A stretch of 64,000 bases of DNA from SSSZ01 sp036732025 (GTDB lineage Bacteria > Pseudomonadota > Gammaproteobacteria > Burkholderiales > Rhodocyclaceae). The stretch lies in the NCBI GenBank assembly GCA_036732025.1, contig DAINDE010000001.1:197380-261379 (forward strand). Reading direction: 5' to 3'. Made by a program: the position numbers and the translations under genes. Positions 8,113-16,630 of this stretch are shown piece by piece. Position 1 is the stretch's first letter. Every line of letters starts with the position of its first letter. Under the pieces are notes generated by a model. It worked only from the letters and a program-made list of their open reading frames with translations, searched no databases and was not told where the DNA came from.

Positions 8113-8772
8113 ATGATCGCCACCGACGCCTTCGCCATCATCCGCCGCGCCCTCAACGATCCGGCCTTCGGCGAAAGCCTGCGCGCCGACTGGGACGGCA
8201 CCCTTGCCGGAATCGGCATCACCGACCCCACCCTCAAGCAGGAACTGGCCGTCGTCCTCAACCTGCTCAGCACCGGCCTCGCCCAGCAGCAGGAGACAGC
8301 CAGGCTCTTCGCCACGCAGCTTTCCCAGACCCTGGCCGTGGCCACCGACATGAAGAACGGGCTGCGGGCGACGGTGGATCAGATCGACGCCGCCTTCCGC
8401 TCCACCATGCTGATGTACCAGATCTCCTTCTACCTGGGCGTGCTGCTCGTCCTGGCCGCCATCGCCTACGGCGTCGCCAAGGGCGACGCCACCCTCTCCT
8501 TCACCCTGGGCGGCCTGGGCATGGCCGACATCATCGCCTTCTTCCTGGCCAAGCCGCCGGAACGGCTGCAGAGCAGCCGCGCCAACCTGGTCCAGTTGCA
8601 GGCCGCCCTCTTCAACTGGTTCAACGACTCCTACAACCAGAACACCTATCTCGGTATGCTGGCCCAGGAGCGCAAGCTCGACCTGGCGACGATGGAGCGC
8701 TTGTCCACCACCATGATGGCCCACACCGACAAGACCATGGCCATGCTGCAGAAATACTGCAAGCTGGAGTAG
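8113..8772 (+). CDS. Uncharacterised two-TM protein
   Basis: A 219-residue protein with no function I can name. The N-terminal 90 residues are helical and include FAIIRRALNDPAF. Two adjacent hydrophobic segments at about 103-122 and 127-145 form a hairpin, followed by a helical tail (about 150-219). The layout faintly resembles the two-TM domains found beside TRADD-N-like domains in cyanobacteria, but this is a weak impression. The ATG at 8113 is chosen for the GGGAG 8 bases upstream; longer in-frame starts at 8050 and 8071 exist. It is monocistronic, between the bfr terminator and the convergent greB. Confidence 0.65.
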   Translation: MIATDAFAIIRRALNDPAFGESLRADWDGTLAGIGITDPTLKQELAVVLNLLSTGLAQQQETARLFATQLSQTLAVATDMKNGLRATVDQIDAAFRSTMLMYQISFYLGVLLVLAAIAYGVAKGDATLSFTLGGLGMADIIAFFLAKPPERLQSSRANLVQLQAALFNWFNDSYNQNTYLGMLAQERKLDLATMERLSTTMMAHTDKTMAMLQKYCKLE

Positions 8773-8775
8773 TCC

Positions 8776-9330
8776 TCAATCGATGGCCAGGTAGCGGACC
8801 TCGACGATGTCGATCTCCCGCCAGCCGACGGGGCTCTGGAAACGTACCGTATCGCCCTCGCGGGCCTTGAGGAGCGCCCGGGCCAGCGGCGATATCCAGC
8901 TGATGCGGCCCCGGGCGGCATCCGCCTCGTCGACGCCGACGATGGCGTAGGTGTTGCTGTTGCCCTCGGCGTCGCAGAGGGTCACCGTGGCGCCGAAGAA
9001 CACCTGGTCGTTGTCGCCCTGCACGGTGGGATCGACGACCTGGGCGATGTCCAGGCGCTTGGTGAGGAAGCGGATGCGGCGGTCGATCTCCCGCAGGCGG
9101 CGCTTGCCGTAGATGTAGTCGCCGTTCTCCGAGCGGTCACCGTTGGAGGCGGCCCAGGCCACCACCTCGACCACGTGGGGGCGCTCCCGCTTGACCAGGT
9201 GCTCCAGCTCGCTTTTCAGGCGGGCATGGCCGGCGGGGGTGATGTAGTTGCGGGTGCCGGACGGCAGCTTCAGCGCCGGTTCGACATCGTCGTCGTCATC
9301 TTCGCTTTCGCGAACGAAGGCTTTGTTCAA
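8776..9330 (-). CDS. greB: Transcription elongation factor GreB
   Basis: GreB rescues arrested RNA polymerase by stimulating transcript cleavage. The 184-residue product begins NKAFVRESEDDDDD, has the N-terminal coiled coil (YITPAGHARLKSELEHL to RFLTKRLD) with the acidic tip segment DRSENGDYIYGKRRLREID, and the C-terminal FKBP-like domain (VFFGATVTL to the end). No ATG fits the N-terminus; the start is taken as TTG at 9330, giving the conserved MNKAF beginning. It lies 14 bases after a conserved hypothetical gene on the same strand. Confidence 0.9.
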   Translation of the reverse strand: MNKAFVRESEDDDDDVEPALKLPSGTRNYITPAGHARLKSELEHLVKRERPHVVEVVAWAASNGDRSENGDYIYGKRRLREIDRRIRFLTKRLDIAQVVDPTVQGDNDQVFFGATVTLCDAEGNSNTYAIVGVDEADAARGRISWISPLARALLKAREGDTVRFQSPVGWREIDIVEVRYLAID

Positions 9331-9344
9331 CGGCGTTCCGTCAG

Positions 9345-9665
9345 TCAATAACCGATGGCGTAATTGGCCACATCCACGCGGATCAGGTCGCGGGCCAGCA
9401 GGACCGCGGCGTAGCGGGCAAATTGCTCCGCCCAGTTGCGCTGGTCCCGGAAACGTTCCTCGCCGGCATACTTGGCCACGCTGAGGATGCGGTCCACCAC
9501 CAGAATCTTGCCGGTGGGCGTCGCCACGTCGCACTCCAGGGCATCGAATTCGCGGGCGAACCACTGGCGCGCTTCGTCGGCCGACTTGGCCACCAGCTCC
9601 TGGGAGGAGAAGCGAAACTCGTATTCCTTGTCCCGTCCGAAGGATACGATCACCTGGTGCTGCAT
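9345..9665 (-). CDS. Conserved hypothetical protein upstream of greB
   Basis: A 106-residue soluble protein without signal peptide or membrane segment; family not recognised. It begins MQHQVIVSFGRDKEYEFRFS and contains mixed alpha/beta segments such as CDVATPTGKILVVDRILSV. It is 14 bases upstream of greB on the same strand and probably cotranscribed. A GAGAGGGAC ribosome site precedes the ATG. Its promoter must lie in the short divergent region shared with ydcH. Confidence 0.7.
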   Translation of the reverse strand: MQHQVIVSFGRDKEYEFRFSSQELVAKSADEARQWFAREFDALECDVATPTGKILVVDRILSVAKYAGEERFRDQRNWAEQFARYAAVLLARDLIRVDVANYAIGY

Positions 9666-9732
9666 GTCCCTCTCCTCTTATCGAATGCTTGGGGGTATTC
9701 TAGCGAACATCACCGCCACATTGGAGTGCCCG

Positions 9733-9954
9733 ATGGCCACCCGCCCGTTGAGCGACGAAGAAATCGCCAATATCCGCGCCCATCTCCACGAGCTGCAGAT
9801 CGAACACCGGGATCTCGATCAGGTCATCACCCATCTCATCGAGAACCCACCCCCCGATGAGCTGCTGGTGCGGCGGATCAAGAAGCGCAAGCTGCTGCTC
9901 AAGGACCGCATCATCCAGCTGGAGCAGATGCTGGTGCCGGACATCCCGGCCTGA
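9733..9954 (+). CDS. YdcH family protein (DUF465)
   Basis: A 73-residue helical protein matching the small YdcH/DUF465 family: an N-terminal SDEEIANIRAHLHELQIEHRDL helix, a turn with PPPDELLVRRIKKRKLLLKDRI, and a second helix. Function unknown; these proteins probably form helical hairpin dimers. The ATG at 9733 follows GGAG at 9723-9726. Its TGA abuts the reverse-complement TGA of a small gene on the other strand, so the two genes end back to back. Confidence 0.82.
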   Translation: MATRPLSDEEIANIRAHLHELQIEHRDLDQVITHLIENPPPDELLVRRIKKRKLLLKDRIIQLEQMLVPDIPA

Positions 9955-10098
9955 TCACCCCTCCCCCGGCGGCTGCCGGAAGAATATCCACCAGGCGCCG
10001 CCGATGGCGCCGGCCACCGCCAGCTCCCACAATACCGGCACCGCCCGGACCAGGGCGGCCAGGACCGCCAGCAACGCCAGGTAGGCGACGACCTTCAA
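9955..10098 (-). CDS. Possible 47-residue membrane peptide downstream of pitA
   Basis: A small open frame that starts TTG immediately after the Pit permease stop (TGATTG) and ends exactly against the ydcH stop codon. The peptide reads (M)KVVAYLALLAVLAALVRAV and continues with a second hydrophobic stretch containing ELAVAGAIGGAWWIFF. It would make one long or two short membrane helices. Support: tight packing between two genes with no unused bases and a sensible membrane composition. Against: TTG start and no clear Shine-Dalgarno, so expression would depend on coupling to pitA. Confidence 0.45.
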   Translation of the reverse strand: MKVVAYLALLAVLAALVRAVPVLWELAVAGAIGGAWWIFFRQPPGEG

Positions 10099-11106
10099 TC
10101 AGAGGAAGGCACGCCCCGCGTACCAAGCCGCGGCGGCGATGATGGCGCTGCAGGGAATGGTCAGCAACCACGCCCAGACGATGCCGCGGGCAACGCCCCA
10201 GCGCACCCGGCGGGCGCCCCGGGTCGACCCAACCCCGGCGATGGCGCCGGTGATGGTGTGGGTGGTGGAAACCGGAATGCCCAGGGCGGTCGCCATGAAC
10301 AGGGTGATGGCGCCACCGCTGTTGGCACAGAAGCCGCGTGCCTGGTTGAGCTTGGTGATGCGGTTGCCCATGGTCTTGACGATGCGCCAGCCGCCGAAGA
10401 GCGTGCCCAGGCCCATGGCGGCGTAGCAGGAGAGCACCACCCAGGCGGGCACCGATTCGCCGCCCTTCGAGATGCCGGCGGCGATGAGCAGCATCCAGAT
10501 GATGCCCACCGTCTTCTGGGCGTCGTTGCCGCCGTGGCCGAGGCTGTAAGCCGCCGCGGAGAGAAGCTGGAAGCGGCGGAAGGTCTTGTCCACCCGGCGC
10601 GGCGGCGTCCGTCGGCAAAGCCAGGAAACCGCCACCATGAGGAGCCCGCCGATGATGAAGCCCAGCAGCGGCGCCACGAAGATGAAGGCGATGATCTTGA
10701 GCACCCCGGACCAGATCAAGCCGTCGACGCCCACCTTGGCCAGGGCCGCCCCCACCAGGCCGCCGATGAGGGCATGGGATGAGGACGAGGGAATGCCGTA
10801 ATACCAGGTGATGACGTTCCAGACGATGGCCCCGACCAGGGCGCCGAAGACGATGTAATGGTCCACGACGGAAGGATCGATGGTGCCCTTGCCGATGGTG
10901 GTGGCCACCTTGAGCTGAAAGACGAAGAAGGCAATGAAATTGAAGGCAGAAGCCCAAAGCACTGCCTGGTGCGGTTTCAGGACCCGGGTGGAGACGATGG
11001 TGGCGATGGAGTTGGCCGCATCATGGAAGCCGTTCATGAAGTCGAAGGCCAGGGCGACGGCCACCAGGAAGGCGACCACTCCGATGCTGATCTGCAGGTT
11101 GTCCAT
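10099..11106 (-). CDS. pitA: Low-affinity inorganic phosphate transporter (Pit family)
   Basis: A 335-residue permease with about ten hydrophobic segments. Both halves carry the PiT signature: DFMNGFHDAANSIATIVSTR near the N-terminus and GHGGNDAQKTVGIIW in the C-terminal half, the conserved asparagine/aspartate substrate region. It imports phosphate as a metal-phosphate complex with protons. Upstream by 19 bases is its usual DUF47 partner, giving the standard DUF47-pit operon. Confidence 0.92.
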   Translation of the reverse strand: MDNLQISIGVVAFLVAVALAFDFMNGFHDAANSIATIVSTRVLKPHQAVLWASAFNFIAFFVFQLKVATTIGKGTIDPSVVDHYIVFGALVGAIVWNVITWYYGIPSSSSHALIGGLVGAALAKVGVDGLIWSGVLKIIAFIFVAPLLGFIIGGLLMVAVSWLCRRTPPRRVDKTFRRFQLLSAAAYSLGHGGNDAQKTVGIIWMLLIAAGISKGGESVPAWVVLSCYAAMGLGTLFGGWRIVKTMGNRITKLNQARGFCANSGGAITLFMATALGIPVSTTHTITGAIAGVGSTRGARRVRWGVARGIVWAWLLTIPCSAIIAAAAWYAGRAFL

Positions 11107-11125
11107 GGCGGAGCCCGGTTATCCG

Positions 11126-11767
11126 TCAGGAATTTTCGAGGACGATGCCTTCGATGGTGTTCGCCACGTCTTCGCAGCGGTCGGTGACGGTCTCCAGGAG
11201 TTCGTAGATGGCCTTCAGCTTGATCAACTGGCGCACGTCCTGCTCCTCGCGGAAGAGTTTGGACATGGCCTCGCGCATGACCCGGTCGGCGTCCGACTCC
11301 AGGCGGTCGATCTCCTGGCAGTTCTTGAGGATGGTGGGGGCGTTGTCCATGGAATGGAGCTGGCTCACCGCCCCCTGCACCCGTTCGCAACACACCAGGG
11401 CGATGTCCGCCAGTTGTTTGGCTTCCGGGGTGACCTGGCGGATGTCGTAGAGATTCATGGATTCGGCCACGTCCTGGGTCAGGTCCAGGATGTCGTCCAT
11501 GCCGCTGATCAGCTGGTGGATCTCGTCCCGGTCGAAGGGCGTGATGAAGCTGGTGTGCAGGGCCTGCACGGTTTCGTGGGTGATGCGGTCGGCGGCGGTT
11601 TCGAAGGCGTCGATCTCGCTCGCCGCCTGCTCGGCCTTTTCCGTGGAGCCGCTGATCAGGGCCTCGATGAGGGAGACCAGGGCCTTGCCCCCGAGCACGA
11701 TCTGCTCCGCGTGGGCATTGAAAAGGTCGAAATACTTGCCCTCCCTGGGCATCAGCCGTCCGAACAT
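11126..11767 (-). CDS. DUF47 / PhoU-like accessory protein of the Pit transporter
   Basis: A 213-residue, almost entirely helical protein of the DUF47 (TIGR00153) family, PhoU-like, nearly always encoded with pit. It starts MFGRLMPREGKYFDLFNAHA, typical for the family, and contains acidic ExxxD metal-binding-type helices (SLIEALISGSTEKAEQAASE; SGMDDILDLTQDVAESM). It probably modulates phosphate transport or polyphosphate metabolism. First gene of the DUF47-pit operon. Confidence 0.88.
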   Translation of the reverse strand: MFGRLMPREGKYFDLFNAHAEQIVLGGKALVSLIEALISGSTEKAEQAASEIDAFETAADRITHETVQALHTSFITPFDRDEIHQLISGMDDILDLTQDVAESMNLYDIRQVTPEAKQLADIALVCCERVQGAVSQLHSMDNAPTILKNCQEIDRLESDADRVMREAMSKLFREEQDVRQLIKLKAIYELLETVTDRCEDVANTIEGIVLENS

Positions 11768-11839
11768 GACCGTCCTGTTAAATTTTTGTGACGCGGCATT
11801 CTAGCACGCCCCCCCGGCGTCCCGACGGACCATGGTTAA

Positions 11840-12376
11840 ATGGCGGCCATGGCGACACCCTCCAAGTTCATCGACGATCAGCCCGTGGCCGCGGCCATTG
11901 CCGCAGCCACGCAGGAGGCCGTCGGCCGCCTCGGCGATTGCTTCCCGGAGCTGTCCGGCCCCCTAGGTCAGGATCTCGCCCGGCGCTTGGCCGGTTTCCT
12001 GGAGGCCCATCTCACCGGCGCCCCGCCCCCCGGGATGGAACCCTTTCCCCGCCTGGCCTACGGCCACGACGCCTTCGGCGACCCCTTCGACCTGGCCGGT
12101 CTGCCACTTCCCCGGGCCGCCCGGGGCTACGCCGTGCAGCGCCTCGACACCGACACCCTCCTCGACCGCAACAGCGGGGATTTCCTCCCCGTCCGCGATC
12201 CACGGCTGGACGGCCTCTTCCCCACCTTCGCTGCCGCCTACGGGGCGGCCCGGCAGTGGGTGGCCGACCAGGGCGCCGACATGGAAACCCATCCCCTGGC
12301 CATCGTGCCCGCCGGCTACGACGACACCCTGGGCCGCCACATCCTCATCTATGGTGTTCTCACCGCCCAGCCCTGA
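11840..12376 (+). CDS. Hypothetical protein
   Basis: A 178-residue soluble protein I cannot assign. It is rich in Ala, Asp, Leu and Pro and lacks a signal peptide. Recognisable only by segments such as PFPRLAYGHDAFGDPFDLAG and HPLAIVPAGYDDTLGRHILI. An alternative ATG at 11849 gives 175 residues. It is flanked by divergent DUF47-pit and convergent cysB genes. Codon use fits the neighbours, so it is probably real. Confidence 0.6.
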   Translation: MAAMATPSKFIDDQPVAAAIAAATQEAVGRLGDCFPELSGPLGQDLARRLAGFLEAHLTGAPPPGMEPFPRLAYGHDAFGDPFDLAGLPLPRAARGYAVQRLDTDTLLDRNSGDFLPVRDPRLDGLFPTFAAAYGAARQWVADQGADMETHPLAIVPAGYDDTLGRHILIYGVLTAQP

Positions 12377-12385
12377 AAGCCACCT

Positions 12386-13324
12386 TTACGGCTCGTTGCC
12401 GTTGGCCTTCTGGATCGCCGCCCGCAGGAAATCCTCGCCGAGGTCGGGGCACACTTTCTCGATGAAGGCGTAGGCGTAGCTGCGCAGGTAGGTGCCCCGC
12501 CGCACGGCGAGGCGGGTGGTGCTCTCCGGGAACAGGTGGGGCACGGGGATGAGGGCCAGGCCCCGATCCTTCGCGGCGGCGAAGGCCATGGAAGCGATGA
12601 TGCCGACGCCCAGCTCCAGTTCCACGTAGGTCTTGATCACGTCGGCATCGATGGCCGAAAGCACGATGTCCGGCACCACCCCGGCGTCGGCGAAGGCCTT
12701 GTCGATGTGGGCGCGGCCGGTGAAGCCCTCGTGGTAGGTGATGATCGGGTACTCGCCGAGGACCTCCAGGGTCAGGTTCTCCACCGCCAGCAGGGGATGG
12801 CCGTGGGGGACGATGACGGCGTGGTGCCAGGAATAGAAGGGGAAACTGGCCAGGTCGGGCACCCGGTCCAGGGCCTCGGTGGCGATGCCCACGTCGGCCT
12901 GCCCCGACACCACCATGGCGGCAATCTCCCCCGGACTTCCCTGGTGCAGGGCAAGGTGTACCTTGGGGTAATCGGTCTTGAACCACTTGATGATCCGGGG
13001 CAAGGCATAGCGGGCCTGGGTGTGGGTCGTCGCCACCGTGAAGTGGCCGGTCTCCCGGCTGGCGAAGTGGTCGGCGATGCGCCGCAGGTTCTGGCTATCG
13101 AGGAGGATGCGGTCCACCACCGCCGCCAGCTCCTTTCCCGGCTCGGTGAGGCCGAGGAGGCGCTTGCCCCGGCGGACGAAGATCTCGATCCCCAGTTCGT
13201 CCTCCAGGTCCTTGATGTGCTTGCTCACCCCCGGCTGGGAGGTATACAGCGCGTTGGCGACCTCCGTCAGGTTGAAGTCCTGGCGCAGGGTCTCGCGGAT
13301 GATGCGCAGTTGCTGGAAATTCAT
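12386..13324 (-). CDS. cysB: LysR-type transcriptional regulator CysB
   Basis: A 312-residue LysR regulator. The N-terminal winged helix-turn-helix (MNFQQLRIIRETLRQDFNLT to about residue 60) has the CysB-specific sequence VANALYTSQPGVSKHIKDLE, and the rest is the periplasmic-binding-like effector domain that senses N-acetylserine or sulfate. CysB activates cysteine synthesis and sulfonate use; the ssu-like cluster 4 kb away and cysE at the window end are plausible targets. Confidence 0.92.
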   Translation of the reverse strand: MNFQQLRIIRETLRQDFNLTEVANALYTSQPGVSKHIKDLEDELGIEIFVRRGKRLLGLTEPGKELAAVVDRILLDSQNLRRIADHFASRETGHFTVATTHTQARYALPRIIKWFKTDYPKVHLALHQGSPGEIAAMVVSGQADVGIATEALDRVPDLASFPFYSWHHAVIVPHGHPLLAVENLTLEVLGEYPIITYHEGFTGRAHIDKAFADAGVVPDIVLSAIDADVIKTYVELELGVGIIASMAFAAAKDRGLALIPVPHLFPESTTRLAVRRGTYLRSYAYAFIEKVCPDLGEDFLRAAIQKANGNEP

Positions 13325-13506
13325 TGCCCTTCCTTCCCTGCCGACACGGACACAGGCTGCGGGTTCACGAAGGCCCGCTGCAGGGCAGCAGGCGACCGTG
13401 CCAGTCTAGGGAAAGGTGGTTATAAGCAGAAATACTTAATAGCGAAAAGAAAATTCGTTTTTCTTCTAAGCCACCACAGGTCCCGCATTGGCTGGGCGCC
13501 GCGCCT

Positions 13507-14298
13507 TCAACCGAACTGCACTATCCCGATCCAGGCTGCGGCACCAATCAGCAACCAGCCCGAGGCGTGCGAGACCCAGACGCCATGGGTGATCTTCTCC
13601 AGCAACACCAGGACGCCTAGAGCCGCTGCCCAAAGCATGTTCATGGCACCGACGGCGAAGAGCACCAGCATCAGCGCCCAGCAACAGCCCACGCAGTACA
13701 GGCCGTGGGCAAACCCCGTCCGCCAGCCGTCGCCGACGGTTCGCAGGGAATGGCGCTGGAGGAAGGAAATGGGCGAGCGGCAACTGGCGAGACATGCATC
13801 CTTGAGCGGCAGGAACTGATAGATGCCGGCCAGCGCCAGGATAAGCATGGCCAGGACCGGCACCGCCCGGACTGACATGAGCGTCACCCAGGCCCATTGC
13901 TGCAGGATCTCCTGGGCCGCCGTGGCGGCGAGGCTGAAAATCGCCCAGGCGGCGAGGTAGGCCAGGACGAAAACGGCGAGGCGCAGCGCGGGATGCGCCA
14001 TGTCCTGGGCGATGCGCCGGTAGAGCAGAATCACCGGCAATGCCCCGGGCAGCATCATGCCCACCATCATGGTGAGCCACATGGCGAAATCGAGGACGAA
14101 GCCGGCGACGCTCCAGGGTGGAACCGCCATGTCGGCCTCGTCCATGCCCGGCATGTCCATGCCACGCACCAGACCATACAGGGCAATCCAGGCCAGGGCC
14201 GCGATGCCGACCACCGCTGCGCCCGCCGCCATCTGGCCGCCGTCGAGGGGCCGCCCCCGCCAGCCGGCGGCCGCGGATCTGCCCGGCACGTCCGCCAC
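13507..14298 (-). CDS. DUF2182 membrane protein (predicted metal-binding)
   Basis: A 263-residue integral membrane protein with about six to seven hydrophobic segments. The methionine-rich stretch MDMPGMDEADMAVPPW and the segment MWLTMMVGMMLPGALPVILLY are typical of DUF2182, annotated elsewhere as predicted metal-binding membrane proteins. Cysteines in FLPLKDACLASCRSP and HGLYCVGCCWALM could ligate metal. Start is GTG at 14298, four bases after the DUF1326 stop, indicating a two-gene operon. Confidence 0.82.
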   Translation of the reverse strand: MADVPGRSAAAGWRGRPLDGGQMAAGAAVVGIAALAWIALYGLVRGMDMPGMDEADMAVPPWSVAGFVLDFAMWLTMMVGMMLPGALPVILLYRRIAQDMAHPALRLAVFVLAYLAAWAIFSLAATAAQEILQQWAWVTLMSVRAVPVLAMLILALAGIYQFLPLKDACLASCRSPISFLQRHSLRTVGDGWRTGFAHGLYCVGCCWALMLVLFAVGAMNMLWAAALGVLVLLEKITHGVWVSHASGWLLIGAAAWIGIVQFG

Positions 14299-14302
14299 CG
14301 CC

Positions 14303-14938
14303 TCAGTGAACGACGCCGTGGCGGTTCATGTGCAGGTGGGCGAAGTGGGCGTGGCCGCCCTTCGAGCGGATGGCGACATTGCCGGTGGCGGTAAACGACG
14401 AGTTGCCGAATTCCGCCTCGTGGTACTCGAAGCCCTCGGGAATGCACAGTCGGGCCCGATGGGGCGCCCCGGTCACCGGGTTGAGGATCGGCTCCCCGGT
14501 GGATTCGACCAGTCCGGCGATGCGCACGTGCCCGGTGCGCGCCTCCACGTCTGCCGCGAACTCGATGGGCACCCGTTGCGGCTCGTGCATTTCGCTGATG
14601 GTGGTGCTGAACACCTGGAAGATCGTCGCCCCCGGATCGGTTTCCCCGCCCGACAGGATGGTGAGCAAGGCGTTTTGCTGGGCCTCGCTCGCCCGCTCGT
14701 CGATGAAGACCTGCGCCTTGCCGCCACCTTCATGAATGGCGCCCGGCCAGGAAAACGTACCGACCCAGCACAACCCGTCCAGCCGCACCCCGTCGAACTC
14801 CCCGTCGTCGATGCGCATACCCACGACGGCATCGCAATGTCCTTGCGAGGGACGACTGTTGAATTGGCAGGGGCATCCCCAGTCGCAGTTGCAGGCGGCG
14901 AATTCGACGCCGCGCATATGCCATTGGATATCGGCCAT
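14303..14938 (-). CDS. DUF1326 domain protein
   Basis: A 211-residue soluble protein of the DUF1326 family, recognisable by the N-terminal GVEFAACNCDWGCPCQFNS with three cysteines, GMRIDDGEFDGVRLDGL and the histidine-rich tail (GGHAHFAHLHMNRHGVVH). Function unknown; DUF1326 genes usually precede DUF2182 genes, as here. AGGAGAAGAA precedes the ATG. Metal handling is suggested by the Cys and His content but not proven. Confidence 0.85.
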   Translation of the reverse strand: MADIQWHMRGVEFAACNCDWGCPCQFNSRPSQGHCDAVVGMRIDDGEFDGVRLDGLCWVGTFSWPGAIHEGGGKAQVFIDERASEAQQNALLTILSGGETDPGATIFQVFSTTISEMHEPQRVPIEFAADVEARTGHVRIAGLVESTGEPILNPVTGAPHRARLCIPEGFEYHEAEFGNSSFTATGNVAIRSKGGHAHFAHLHMNRHGVVH

Positions 14939-15181
14939 CTTTCTTCTCCTCGTAGCATGAGTCGGTGATTCTTGGCGATTCCATTCACCGGGCCGGGATG
15001 GGGAGCCCGATTATGAGCTTTGATCCCGGCGCCGATACGGTAGTTCCAGGCCGCCGGCCACCGGCGGCGGACGCCGTGGCTTGGGGACCGCCCCGCCCCA
15101 TGGCAGAATCATTTTTTCGGCCGCCTCCCCTGGGCGAAGGAGCCCGCGACCGCCCCATCACGCCCCGCGAGAGACGAACTC

Positions 15182-15808
15182 ATGGACAAGCTGAAACTCA
15201 CCTATTTCGATTTTTCCGGTGGACGGGCGGAGCCCGCCCGGCTGGCGCTGCATCTCGGCGGCATCCCCTTCGAGGACTATCGCTTCGGCCCTGCGGATTT
15301 CGCGGCGGTGAAGAAGACGACCCCCCTGGGCCAGGTTCCGACCCTCCACATCAACGACCTGCAGGTGACACAGAGCGACGCCATCACCCGCTATGCCGGC
15401 AAGCTGGCCGGACTCTACCCCGAGTCCCCGCTACAGGCCCTCCTCTGCGACGAAGTGATGGGCGCCCTGGAGGACGTGGTCAACAAGATCGGGGCCACTT
15501 TCGGACTGACCGGCGACGACCTCAGGAGCGCCCGCGCTCCCCTGGTGACGGAGGTCTTCCCCCGCTACCTTCGCTGGCTCGAAGCCCAGCTCGAACGGCA
15601 AGGCGGGGAATACTTCGCCGACAGCCGGCTCACGGTCGCCGACCTCAAGGCCTTCGTGGTCCTGCGCTGGATCGCCTCCGGCAAGCTGGACCACGTCCCC
15701 GCCGACCTCATCGACACCGTCGCCCCCAAGCTGAAATCCTACGTCGAGCGCATCGCCGCCCTTCCCGCCATCGCCCGCCACTACGGCGTGGCAGGCGCGG
15801 CGAAGTAG
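15182..15808 (+). CDS. Glutathione S-transferase (sigma/prostaglandin D synthase-like)
   Basis: A 208-residue cytosolic GST: thioredoxin-like domain at residues 1-80 with the catalytic tyrosine at residue 8 (KLTYFDFSGGRAEPARLAL) and the glutathione-binding GQVPTLHINDLQVTQSDAI segment, then an all-helical C-terminal domain (ADSRLTVADLKAFVVLRW). It resembles the eukaryote-like sigma/pi group. It is monocistronic; about 240 bases upstream separate it from the DUF1326 gene. Confidence 0.9.
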   Translation: MDKLKLTYFDFSGGRAEPARLALHLGGIPFEDYRFGPADFAAVKKTTPLGQVPTLHINDLQVTQSDAITRYAGKLAGLYPESPLQALLCDEVMGALEDVVNKIGATFGLTGDDLRSARAPLVTEVFPRYLRWLEAQLERQGGEYFADSRLTVADLKAFVVLRWIASGKLDHVPADLIDTVAPKLKSYVERIAALPAIARHYGVAGAAK

Positions 15809-15846
15809 CCGCATCCGGCGGGAACGAGGGTATCGCGGGATCGGCG

Positions 15847-16551
15847 TCAGCCCAGGGGCTTGCCTGCCCTGGCCGACAGGAGCGCCGTGGCCGCTTCGAT
15901 GCGCAGCGCCAGCGGGGCGTTGGCGTCGTTCATCACGGCGCGCAGAAAATCCCCGGGGTCGGCAAACGGGCCACCGGCGATGGAGCCGGTCACCCCGCCC
16001 GCTTGCGCCGGGGCGGCTGCCAGGGCGTCGAATTTTTCCAGGGCGCCCGCCAGTTCCGCCGGGGTGATGCCGCGCAGCCCCGCCAGCAGGTCGGCCTGGC
16101 GTTCCGGATTGGGGGATATCTCCAGCCCCGGCGCCTCGGCGAACATGCCCCCCATGGCGGGATCGACGAAGGCCGACCAGCGGCCGCTCGCCTCGTCAAG
16201 CGCCGGCACCCGAGGCAGGCCCGCCAGGGGCGCCAGACCCTCGGTGGCCGGCAGGCCGGCCAGCCGGGCCGCCGGCAGATCCACCAGGAAGCGCCGCTGC
16301 AGGCCGGCAAGAAAACGCCCACCCACCGCCGCCGGCACCGGCTCCGTCAAGACGAACCACACTTGGTAGCCCTCGGCGGCGGAAATGGAAAGCGCCGGTG
16401 CTGGCAGTTCCAGGTCATCCGCAACGCCCTGCAGTACTGCGGCCACGGCGGGCCAGTCCCGGCAGCGGGCAAAGGCCAGGACGAGGGTCCGCACCTGGCC
16501 CTCCCCTGCCGGGGCGTAGAGTCGATCCAGTTGTTCCGTCAGCCTGTCCAT
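15847..16551 (-). CDS. Hypothetical protein
   Basis: A 234-residue soluble protein with no family I recognise. It starts MDRLTEQLDRLYAPAGEGQ and includes a more conserved-looking core, AEGYQVWFVLTEPVPAAVGG followed by RFLAGLQRRFLVDLP. The C-terminal third looks helical and acidic-poor (GDFLRAVMNDANAPLALRIE). ATG at 16551 was chosen because it begins the compact soluble sequence; in-frame codons continue upstream. It converges with the GST gene and is 79 bases downstream of the hydrolase gene on the same strand. Confidence 0.6.
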   Translation of the reverse strand: MDRLTEQLDRLYAPAGEGQVRTLVLAFARCRDWPAVAAVLQGVADDLELPAPALSISAAEGYQVWFVLTEPVPAAVGGRFLAGLQRRFLVDLPAARLAGLPATEGLAPLAGLPRVPALDEASGRWSAFVDPAMGGMFAEAPGLEISPNPERQADLLAGLRGITPAELAGALEKFDALAAAPAQAGGVTGSIAGGPFADPGDFLRAVMNDANAPLALRIEAATALLSARAGKPLG

Positions 16552-16630
16552 GCCGCGCGCCCTCCGGCCTTCCCGAAAAAGGCGGAGGATAGAGCAAATC
16601 GGCCCGTCGCCGCGAGTCTTCCCCGGCCGC

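Noticed and set aside
9911..10957. Long minus-strand frame overlapping pitA out of frame
   Set aside because: Arg/His/Pro/Gly-rich shadow of the pit gene.
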